From Rhynchospora pubera (lineage: Eukaryota; Streptophyta; Magnoliopsida; Poales; Cyperaceae): 64,000 nt of DNA. The translations under genes and the position numbers were made by a program. The stretch's first letter is position 1. Each line of letters opens with the position of its first letter. Below are positions 54,305-64,000 of this stretch, piece by piece. The stretch lies in the NCBI GenBank assembly GCA_028095005.1, contig CM051459.1, positions 255,426,229 to 255,490,228 of the forward strand. The letters are read 5' to 3'. A model generated the notes under the pieces. The model had not been told where the DNA came from. It saw only the letters and a program-made list of their open reading frames with translations, and did not search any database.

Positions 54305-56016
54305 CACAAGTCAACAAATAGAATATTAGTTGAAAGGGGTGCAATTTTCTTAGAGAAAAAATTTCTCGAAAGAATCAAAAGTAGTGGGAGTAGTGTAATG
54401 CTTGAGGAAACTCAAGAAACACTACAAGACCTCGATCAGGTCATGGATGACAACCATGTAGATCGAAGTAGCCCAACCATAGTTCCGACGGCTAGTGGGA
54501 GCATTAGTGTACAAGTTCCTCAACCTATTGAGGAAGAGGTTCACGAATCACCACATGGTGTTCAATCGAGTATTGAACTAATTCCACAAGAGATTGTGCA
54601 AAAGGTTCGAGGTACTCAAGATGAACACGAAGAGCTACAAGAACTGAGAAGGTCAACAAGATCTAGGAAGAAGCCTGATATGTATCTAGGACTTCATGAG
54701 ATCTTGGTAATGGATATGGATGATCCAAAGACCTTTGAAGAAGCAATGAAAGAGAAGACTCAAAATCATGGTATTTAAGTCAATTATTACTAGCCATTGC
54801 TGCATTTTATGATTATAAAATATGGCAAATGGATGTCAAAACAGCATTCCTTAAAGGGAATTTGGAAGAGGATGTGTACATGGTACAACCTCCTGGTTTT
54901 GAAGATCCAAATAATGACAGTAAAGTATGCAAACTTCAAAGGTCCATTTATGGATTGAAGCAAGCATCCAGGAGTTGGAACAAGCGCTTTGATGAAGAGA
55001 TTAAACGCCTTGGATTTATTCAAAGTAAGGAAGAACCTTGTGTATACAAGATGGTAAGTGGGAGCAATGTACTTTTTTTTGGTCCTGTATGTCGATGACA
55101 TACTATTGATAGGCAACTTTATTCCCTTAATGGAGCAAACAAAAATTTCATTGAAAGAGATTTTCTCAATGAAAGACTTGGGTGAAGCCCAATATATCTT
55201 GGGAATCAAGATATGTAGAGACAGGTCACGTAGACTCATTGGCTTAAGTCAACGTACATACATTGACAAAGTGTTGAAACGATTCAACATGGAAAATTCC
55301 AAGAAAGGAAATGTGCCAATGAGTCAAGGTGTAAAACTTAGCAAGTCTCAACGTGCTATGACACGTAAAGACATTGATACCATGAAGAATGTAGAATATG
55401 CTTCTGCAATTGGTTCTATCATGTATGCTATGGTTTGTACACGACCTGATGTCGCGTATGCTCTAAGTATGACAAGTCGTCATCAAGCACATGCAGGTCT
55501 TGCACATTGGAGTGCGGTCAAGAATATCCTTAAGTATCTTAACAGAACTAAGGATAAATTTCTTGTGTATGGAGGGAAAAGGGAACTCGTTGTAGAAGGC
55601 TACAGCGATGCGAGTTTTGTAACCGATTATGATGATAAAAGGTCGCAATATGGATATGTATTTATTCTGAATGGAAGCGCTGTTAGTTTGAAAAGATTCA
55701 AACATTTAGCAAACAGCTGACTCAAGCATCCAATCAGAATTGATGGTTGTTGCTAAAGCCAACGAAGTAAATGTTTGATCAAGAAGTTCAATGAGAAACT
55801 TGACGTGGTTCACACCACAAGATCAAACATATGGATAGAAAGTACTTTGTCATTCGGGACTTCATAGAAGATGGTAGAATAAAATTGTTAAAGGTGGACA
55901 CGGATGGTAACACAGCAGATCCGCTAACAAAGCCTTTATCTCAAGCCAAAAGTGAAGTTCACTTTGATTCCATGGGTTTGAAAACACATGGAGAGTGGAT
56001 AGAGATAACAGAATGA
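54305..56016 (+). pseudogene. remains of copia element 2 RT and RNase H
   Basis: Pieces in different frames. 54305-54778 is the linker, ending where RT should begin (DPKTFEEAMKEK). About 100 residues of N-terminal RT are missing. 54796-55080 holds RT (WQMDVKTAFLKGNLEEDV, IYGLKQASRSW). A frame change at the T run near 55071-55080 leads to 55081-55720 with YVDDILLIG and the RT/RNase H connection. The RNase H core is truncated; only the C-terminal end (ADPLTKPLSQ, 55831-56016) remains. Confidence 0.8.
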
Positions 56017-56080
56017 GTCAAAAAGGCAACCCTAGTTTTAAAGTTAATACATAAGAATGTATAAGAAGTAACTTTAAGAA

Positions 56081-56092
56081 CAAGTGGGAGAT
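56081..56092 (+). promoter_or_regulatory. polypurine tract of copia element 2
   Basis: CAAGTGGGAGAT directly precedes the 3' LTR at 56093. Confidence 0.7.
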
Positions 56093-57886
56093 TGTTGGAA
56101 TTGTGTTCTAAAAGTTATCTTATGGTGATTACTTTTATATGTTATATTTATGAATTGGATGTTATTACATTTTGTTCCATGAGTTTATATTCGTATTTAG
56201 AAGTGTTCAAGAAGATGCTCTTGGTCTTGAACCGCAGAACTCTAAATAAAATGAATATATATCTCTAAAATGTTCACAGGTCTTGGATATTAGCAGGAAC
56301 ACTAACATGCCATACAAGACTGTCGTGTTGATTAAAAGTACGTTGTAGTTCTGTAAACGTTGATAAAGGATTATCATTTAATAACACGAGTATATGAAAA
56401 GTTTCATATATTGAACAGACCTAATTGATAAAAATATTATATGAATTGTGTTTGTGTCATTAATATTTTTATCGTGTCATTAATTCTAAGATTGATATGA
56501 TATATTTTCACATAAGGAATATGCAACGTGATTATTATTTGAAGCCATATAAAGCTTGTGGTGATAAAAGTAATAGTTCTTTGTATATAACTTGTGTAGG
56601 ATGGAAATATATATATGTCAATAGCTAATTGCCACTCATGAATTGAGGAATGATATTATAAAGGGCCCCTTGGTAAAGTAAGATTATAAATGGATCCAAT
56701 ATAACTGAAGTGCAGTTATAATTATATAATCATACTTATTGGAGACCAAGAAAAGATTATAAGACGAAGATGACACAGTCCTACTTTGTATAATAATCAT
56801 AATATCATATGGCAAGGAATAGACACAAGTAATGTTAATAACATTACTAGAAGGATCGTGTTTCGTAAAAGGATTTGCTAAACATCTATATTATTTGGGT
56901 AGCTGTAATGTATGCTAGAGTACCGCTTACAGTTTATGGAATAAAATGTTTTATTCCATTGCCAACATAATATGGATCCTCAATATAGGTCACACCAACT
57001 GAATGGGAAACAAGAAATATATTTTCTATGTACAAGATTTCATGTTGTATGAAACAAAGTGTACAAATAGAAAATTATATCACATGACGTGATTAACTAG
57101 CAAGGAATAAATTTATTGAGATGTGAATATTATGAGTATAATATGTGTTTCACATAATATAATAATATATGAATATTATTATAGAGTGCATAAATTTATT
57201 TAAAGCCCAAGCCCAATTATTTTAACAAATGAAGAGAGAAAGAAGGCTTTAAATTCGGGTCAGAATTTGAGCCAATTTTAAACTGACAATTAGTATAGCA
57301 AATGATAACCGAATTGGACAAATGATATATGAAAATTGTAGCCCTGGAAGTGTAGAATCCAATGGTTCAAGTTTCATGTCGTTTGGAGTTTCCTACAGAG
57401 AGTTATCAATGTTTTAGTGCTGAAACGTCAGAAATTAAAGTGCTGTTTTAATTTCTGATTAGTGGCTTTAATTGCTATACGAATTTGAAAGGTTTATTCT
57501 GATGTTTTAAAGGTAAAACAGATCAGAAATTGTGAATACAAGTAAGTCTTCATGTGTTGAAGCTTTGGCTTTCTCTTCCTCAAAATATCTGTTAAAATAT
57601 TCTATCGATTAAGCAATCGATCAAGACACGGGTGGTGGAGCTAGGTGTTGACGGGGAGTTCGCTAGCACGGATTCAACTGTCATTCTTGTTTCGGATTCA
57701 AGGTGAACCAAGAGGAACAAAGCTTCGTTAGAGACCATAGGTATGGCTCAACAATCCTTCTTATAGGAATATATGTGATTGTGATGCAAACATAACATAG
57801 GAAAGTTAGCGATAATAAGAACGATCTTAGATGCTATCGGTTAATAAAAATTTAAAATTACCCGATTCGCATCATGAAATCCTTCA
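56093..57886 (+). repeat. 3' LTR of copia element 2
   Basis: Same length as the 5' LTR, nearly identical, ending CCTTCA before flank CCTAA. Confidence 0.9.
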
Positions 57887-59490
57887 CCTAAAGCAGTAAA
57901 GCCTGGTCTAATAATACATTGTAGGCCCATTTTGGTCCTTACACTCGTACTTCAAAGTTCAAGCAACATCGAACTCATTTAGAATGGACGAGTCACCACC
58001 GAAGGCTTAATTCTCGAAGCTGAAATACACAATCTAATCTTAAAACATCTAAGCATCCAATCTCATTTAGAATGGATGAGTCCAGTTTTCATTTGATGAC
58101 GTCATAAAAAATATTAAGAGAAAAAAATTTCAAAATTTTTTTTTTGCGCGCTGACGTCATTAAATTGACGGAATTTTTTGTTCAGTTAGATGAGTCAAGG
58201 GATGAGTTAATTTACGTAAAGTGTTCAGTTTGATGCAGTCGTAATATGAAGTTTTAAGTTTTCATGTTCAGTTAAACTCGATAAGGGATGAATTTAAAGT
58301 GTTTATGTGTTCAGTTAGCTGTAGCAGAAATTTGATTTCATAGTTTTTTGTGCTCAGTTTAACACGTTAAGGGATGAGTTAAATTGAATTATATGTTCAG
58401 TTAGATGCATCAGTAATATGACAATTTACTTCTAATATGACATAAATATGAACATTTAAAACAACAAAACAAACACTTACAACAACAAAATGAATAAATA
58501 CAAACATTAATTTAATAAATAAACAACATAAACAAATTGAACAAACAAACTAATCATTTACAACAACAAATAGAACATTTACAACAATGAACTGAACACA
58601 TATATAACTTTCATGAGTAAGAAATAGTTTATCATATTCAACATATAAATTGAACACTTATAACAACATATTTAACATATGCGATAAACAAAGTGAACAA
58701 ATACACTCTTTAGCTCTTTAATCAGTAATCAAACAATCGCAAACACAAAATCTCCAACAACACGGCATGGCTTCTCAATTCTTCTAATTCTGAAAAAAAA
58801 GAAGGAATAATCAAGAAAAAATTCAAATGGTGATTTTCACATTCTGATTTTAAAAATGATTTCCAAGATTTTAATCTGTTCATTCTAAATCAATTAAACT
58901 TAACAATCAAACTTTCTATCAAAACCTACTCAGTGTGGCATCTGATCCTAAATATGAAAGAAGAATTGCTTCTAAAATTGATCAGATCAGTACCAAATAA
59001 AAAATCGATCTTAAATACCAAGATTTGATGAGAATTTGAACCTAAAACCAAGATCTTCTCAGCGACAGAAGCATAACAGGCGACTGCTACTGATTCAGCG
59101 ATTGTCTTGGGTCGCGTGAGGACAGATATGTTGGGGAGAGAAGCCTCTGTTACAACACTCATTGCTTCTTCTCGAATCAGTCATAAATTTTGAAAGAGAA
59201 AAAGTGAGGGAGAGGAAGGAATCAGAGAGACGCGACGCTACGCGAGAGGAGAGGGGAACCGATGGAGAGAGGAGATGCGGAGGCGATCTGGAGCGGCTAA
59301 GTTTTGAGAGAGAGAGGGTTTCGCGCGAGGTCAGATCTGGAGCGGCTAAGGTTTCGAGAGAGAGAGTTTCGATATTTATTTAGATGCGATTTTTAAAATT
59401 ATCAAATTATCCCTATTTCGAATGGATGAGTCTAGTGGATGTTATAGATGTGATTAGTCTGGATGGTAGAGATGAATTCCCCTTAACTCG
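57887..59490. other. repeat-like region, possibly a decayed TIR element with captured gene DNA
   Basis: ATTTAGAATGGAYGAGTC occurs twice at the left (about 57977 and 58068) and GAATGGATGAGTC once near the right end (59418). The outer parts look weakly inverted. 58180-58420 has three or four units of GTTCAGTTAGATG with AAGGGATGAGTTAA. A gene-like fragment lies at 58926-59400 on the minus strand. Confidence 0.4.
58926..59400 (-). pseudogene. gene-like 5' UTR plus first exon, source unknown
   Basis: On the minus strand, CT-rich GC-richer sequence typical of a plant 5' UTR leads to ATG at 59162 and about 40 codons (MSVVTEASLPNISVLTRPK, then AVACYASVAEKIL), ending at a donor-like TTAG|gttcaa. No following exon was found. 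CCGCTCCAGATC occurs twice in the leader. I do not recognise the protein. The setting suggests a captured or isolated first exon. Confidence 0.35.
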
Positions 59491-61700
59491 TTATAGTTGC
59501 TCTTTTAATTTTAAGTAAAATTCATGCTTTTGTTAGCACGAAATCCTATGTACGTCCGGGAACCGTGATGCTCTTGCTGATTAAATTAGTAGTCATAATT
59601 TTTTTTCGAAAAATTAGTAGCCACAATTTGATTATGTGATATTGCAATACACCTTTTTATTTCTACTTTATCATTTTTTTTTAATTGAAGAATGCTTTGA
59701 TTAAGTTTGAATTGTGTAAAGAGCCGATATTACTTTTCATGAAGATGTATTAAACAAACAGAAACAAACAAAGAAATATATCTAAGATTAACACATATTT
59801 AAACATATAAAACAGCCTAGGTAACTAATTAAGTATTAAAGTAAAACAAAACAACAATGCGACAACAAATCTACAAACCAGTAAGCAAATTTTCAGGTCC
59901 ACATAACAAACATTCAAGTGAAACAAGCATTGTTTTCAATAGGTGCTAAGACTAAACTTTGTGTCATGGGACTCTGTAGCTATTGAATTCTCACATTTAT
60001 TGTCCCACTTCAGCTATGCTTTGCAAAGTTGGCTTCCATTGGCCACACTTTTTAATATTAGTAGTACCTATTCCACCGCTAATTTCCAGTCCCGTAATCA
60101 TATCTCCATTTTTCTCCGATTCTTCCACCTACAAAAAGGAAGTTGCATCAAATTGTATTAGGGCTTTTGAATAGCTTTTCACTTGAATTGTGCATGCTTG
60201 TATGTTATTGTTAGGACGCAAGTTGGCCTAACAAAGTAGTTGTTAGTGTTGGGGTTGGACCGTTGGATAACCAACGCTCCAGGTATTGCTCTTGTCCATT
60301 CAAAGAACTCAAAAATTGAACATGTCAACTCGAGTAATATATACATTAAACGGTTGTTAAAGGTACCCATCATCTTCAAATTTTGTTCTGGACTAAAGGA
60401 TTTTTCCTTTTTTTTTTTTTGGGTATAGTAATAGTATGTACCAAAGTTGTTTTCTTTCTGTTCCCTTTAAATCTTATCAAAATTTCTATTTGGGAGTTGA
60501 TCAATAGGAAATTCGATCATGGAAGGCGATTCAGCATTAATTTACAAGAAAGAACCTTTCAAGTAAAGATGCTCTGTCAATTCATGTTAGGTTTCAGAAT
60601 ACAGAATTAGGCTTTCAGAAGAAATTATCTATTTGACATGAAAATAAGGATGGAGTGTGAAAGCAGTACAGTTTTATGCACCACCAATTAAAATGGACAG
60701 TCATAATCCTGATAAAAACACAAATGCAAAATACCAAATTTAACAAGTAACATCTTGAAAGCAACGTCTACTATGATTGTTGATAGTAACCAGAAGTTTA
60801 CGAGGCAATTCAATTTGCACATTAAAATAGTCGGTAGTTAGTCGATCTTCTCAAACTAGTGTCAGTAAATAAATGAATTGTGATGGTTCAGTATATTGAT
60901 ATGTTGTCCATTTCTGCATGTAGTGGACTCTTGGAAAATGAAAGCTGTTTCATTTAACGAGAGACTGTGGAAGCTGGAATTATTTAGAAGAAACAATTCG
61001 GAATACTGTTTCAATAGAGCGCTTCATGCACACAAATAGTCAGTTTATTGGATAAAATTAATATATAAATTTTCAATGTGATTTGGAGCTGTGTGACCGT
61101 GTCTTAGGAAGGCAATATGTCAGGCCTCTTTCTAGCTATTTGCTATTATTTTATTTTACTGGTTAAGAAAAGAGCTGATACTGATAGAAATTATGACCGA
61201 TCGATGTATACGATTCGCCTACTTAAAAGATATCTTCTTTCTCTTAAATCTCAGAAATATCATTTTTACAGCAATAAAGAAGTGATATAGTTGTCAACTT
61301 CCATTAATTAGAAAATGCATGATGGAACTCGTCTTTGAGACAACATGAAACTCCAAAAAGAAAAATATCCAATAAAAGAGATGCTTGAGTCTTTATTTGA
61401 AATGGAGAGTCAATAGACAATTGGTAACCGTTGGAATATAATCTAATTTCTTTCAATAAATTATTAGCTATGTTTTCTGAGAGAAGTTTTAGTAAAAAAC
61501 TAAAAAATAATTAAATTACTTGGTTTTGTGATTTTTTTTTACTTTGATTAAAATATATATAATTTTATATTATAATAAGTATAAAGTCATGGTGACCGCA
61601 CTATATGATTTATTAATTTCCCTATATGTACTCCATTTCATGTGTTTATATGATTACATGTCTCATCGTACTTAATTCATCGCCCAGAGGACATAGTTTG
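59491..61700. other. intergenic, nothing recognised
   Basis: AT-rich DNA with scattered short open stretches (for example near 60240-60330) that lack family resemblance or splice support. Confidence 0.35.
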
Positions 61701-62260
61701 CTTTACACACACGGAGGTTTTCGTACCATTGAGTCGTTTTTCGATATCCAAAATTAAAATAGTCAATTCGAACGGTTTAAGTTGTTCTCCAAACTGAAAT
61801 AATTTTGGAGACCAAATTTTATATTTTTCGAATTATTTCTCTTTATTATGATATTTTAAAAAATTATTATAATTGAAGTATTTCATGTCCCCCAATTTGA
61901 AAATATCATAACAAATAGCAAAAAATCGAAAAATATAAAATTTGTTCTCGAAGGTGTGTTTGGAAGAGGTGCGAACAAGGGACGAACAGCTAGTTCGCGA
62001 ACTAGCACTGTTCGCACGAACCAAACAACCCACGAACAGTCGTAGTTCATGAACTTCTCCTTTGTTCCTAAACCCCCGATTTTACGAACTAGGCGCTGTT
62101 CGTGGCTGCCTTGTTCGTCCCTTGTTTGTGCAAGTTCCAAACACACCCCTTAGGTATTTCAATGGAGAACAACTTAAATGCACATCACTATTTAGATTAA
62201 CCTGTTGATATTTGGATCTCGAAAAACGACTCGATAGCATAGGGACAATTTGTGTGATTG
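61701..62260. mobile_element. Mutator-type MITE, GGAGACCAAATTTTATA family, copy C, with an insertion
   Basis: Arms GAGTCGTTTTTCGA (61731) and TCGAAAAACGACTC (62220) are inverted; the left arm carries TTGTTCTCC and GGAGACCAAATTTTATA as in copies A and B. The right arm is interrupted by another element at about 61951-62152. Borders are approximate and no target duplication was identified. Confidence 0.65.
61951..62152. mobile_element. MITE nested in copy C
   Basis: About 200 bp with ends AAGGTGTGTTTGGAA and TTCCAAACACACCCCTT. It is rich in GTTCG/CGAAC motifs, with inverted inner blocks CAAGGGACGAACA and TTGTTCGTCCCTTG. It separates the arm of copy C at TTGTTCTCGAA. Confidence 0.7.
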
Positions 62261-62779
62261 AAGGCACATCATTATTTACTAAAGCTTATAAAAATTTATT
62301 ATTGACTTCTTTTCTTGTAAATCAAAAGGAGTAACTATGCACTGGGAACTTCCCTAGCTAGATGACGATTAGCAATGCCCTAATTAAAATTAGTATATTC
62401 CAATTAGAGATTTTTTTATGAACGTCGTAGTTCTTACTTTTTTTTAAAGAAAATTATACAAATATAAGACTATAAATGGTCCCAAGGGTCACTGTTTTGG
62501 GACTGTTCTTTTTTTAAAAAAATATCTTATTAAGAAAAATTGACTTTTGATTTGTACTAATTGGTCATAACTACCAAAAATTATTGTTCAAAGAAAAGAG
62601 ATGAAAACCATGTTAAAATGATATTTGTATGTCCGTTCAGTGATTTGGACGTTCAAGCAGAAAAAATATCATCCAATTCATTGTGATATGCTAAGTAGAT
62701 AGCCGCTATCTAGTATTCTCTAAAAAAAAAATTCATTGTGATACGCAGATACTGATGCCACCATGGACCATGGTCCATG

Positions 62780-63362
62780 TAGGGACGGAGCTAGATAGGG
62801 GCAAGCCCAGGCACGTGCCTGGGCTTGTTTGCCGAAATTTGTGGTGCAGTTAAGACTTTTGCACGTTAAAGAACTGAGAGTGCCTGGGTTTGGATTATAC
62901 ATGTGCCTTGGTTTTGGTCTAATTTCTCTACAGTCTGCTCAGACGCTTTCCTTCCCAAATGAAACGACTAGTTTTCCTTTATTTTTCTTCTGTATTTTAT
63001 ATTATTCTATTGTTGGGGTTTGCTACATTTAATGCATCATTGATTAAAAAGGAAAACGACAAAATCAGGAGAGACCATTGTTCTTGATTATTTTTTTCCT
63101 CCTTCCACAGTTCCACTACGTGCATCAACGCATGTTGCTACATGAGTTGAAACTTCCAACTTTTTGTTCAATTCATGCTCAAACAACATGGAAAAAAATA
63201 GAATATAAAATAATTGTCTTTAAAAATACATGATACTTTTATTTATGCTAAAAAGGTAATATTCTTTAATTATTTTATTTTATTATTTAAAATAATTTTT
63301 AATATTTAATTTATTAATTTGTGATGGTGCCCAGCCTTAAATTTTGGCTGGCTCCGTCCCTG
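62780..63362. mobile_element. hAT-type MITE with perfect target duplication
   Basis: 583 bp, ends TAGGGACGGAGC and GCTCCGTCCCTG, flanked by the exact 8-bp duplication GGTCCATG (62772-62779 and 63363-63370). The interior has no transposase. Confidence 0.85.
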
Positions 63363-63370
63363 GGTCCATG

Positions 63371-64000
63371 TAGGATACAAAAAATTAGAGGGTGTTATTT
63401 TCAAATGGTTATGATTTGAGGGGTATATAGAACTATAAGTTGACACAACTTTCGTGGCATAAAAAAAAAGAACTGACAGTAATAGTTATAATTTTTTATG
63501 GTTGGATAAATTGACATTGAAACATTCGATTTCCAATTTTCCATAAATCTAATTACACGATTATCATCATAAAAAAAAAATTGTAAGATCGTTGTGTATT
63601 AATTATCTTTACAGTGCTGATAGTGTATGTAAAGTTCGTTGTAATTTGAAAATTGTCTATCGATCGTACACTACAATAATTAGATTGTTACGCCTTGAAC
63701 AAAATCCTGCTTTTTTAATATGGAATTTCATTAGAAATTTTTTTTTTATCAAAATGAACAGATTTTGCATCATTCAGTCACAAGTTCTATATAATTAGAT
63801 CAACGAAATCCCACGAAATCAATTCAATTGAAATAAAATGAGATGAAATCCCACGTAAAAGACATTTTGATCAGGGCCTAATTTCAAACCATATTATGAA
63901 TGAAAAATCAATTATCAAATCACATCAACCTTGATACATAATATATCTAAATATAGACATATATAACCTTATTTTTATTTTCATAATCATTTAATTGAAT
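63371..64000. other. AT-rich end of window, nothing recognised
   Basis: No gene, repeat or RNA was supported up to the window end. Confidence 0.4.

Larger units (their letters stand above)
48747..57886 (+). mobile_element. Ty1/copia retrotransposon with damaged pol, young LTRs
   Basis: 9140 bp. LTRs of 1794 bp each (48747-50540 and 56093-57886) start TGTTGG and end CCTTCA; I noted only two differences by eye. Flanks CATAA and CCTAA match at 4 of 5. A primer site (50543) and polypurine tract (56081-56092) are in place. Gag, protease and integrase are open in one frame, but the RT has a deletion and frameshifts and the RNase H core is largely lost. The copy cannot be autonomous, yet the LTRs indicate recent insertion. 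Confidence 0.88.

Noticed and set aside
1..64000. tRNA, rRNA or snoRNA genes
   Set aside because: No cloverleaf or rRNA sequence was recognised; tRNA-like matches are retrotransposon primer sites.

Overview
The window is nuclear DNA from a flowering plant, most likely a eudicot. Its genes carry short GT-AG introns and it holds several plant transposon superfamilies: Sirevirus and other Ty1/copia elements, a probable Ty3/gypsy solo LTR, a TRIM-like element, hAT, Mutator-like elements and a Helitron end. Only three host genes are recognised with confidence; most of the other identifiable DNA is transposable elements, many nested in one another.

Host genes: (1) the 3' exons of a plastid-type N-acetylglutamate synthase (NAGS) gene, plus strand, 1417-2729; (2) a complete three-exon CYSTM gene, minus strand, 21926-23517, encoding a small GYPP-repeat protein with a Cys-rich membrane tail; (3) a complete ten-exon PNET2/NEMP-like (DUF2215) nuclear-envelope membrane protein gene, minus strand, 36000-42254, predicted 484 aa. 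Weaker gene-like signals lie at 420-759, 25540-27208 and 58926-59400.

Layout: 1-4595 holds the NAGS end and four small MITEs. 4596-16311 is a full-length Sirevirus-type copia element with 1570-bp LTRs that look identical, gag, pol, an envelope-position ORF and TSD ATCTT. 16954-18683 is a foldback element with a MITE in one arm. 19807-21890 is a non-autonomous LTR element inserted 35 bp past the CYSTM stop codon. 24291-24325 looks like a Helitron 3' end. 28084-30366 is a Mutator-like element containing a second one; 30971-32147 is another with a MITE inside. 32660-34283 is a solo LTR inside an AT-rich minisatellite. 36000-42254 is the PNET2 gene, with two intronic repeats. 43040-47287 is a complete hAT transposon whose transposase is broken by one stop codon. 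47924-48179 is a hAT MITE. 48747-57886 is a second copia element with nearly identical 1794-bp LTRs but a badly damaged pol. The right end carries another MULE-type MITE with an insertion, and a hAT MITE with a perfect 8-bp TSD.

Most striking observation: the Sirevirus U3 (both LTRs) and its pol-env spacer carry 26 copies of a paired motif. Each pair is two 14-bp near-palindromes (GCGTT-RYRY-AACGC) separated by exactly 6 bp. This places four CpG dinucleotides at exact 10-bp intervals, one DNA turn. The CpGs are better conserved than the rest of the motif.
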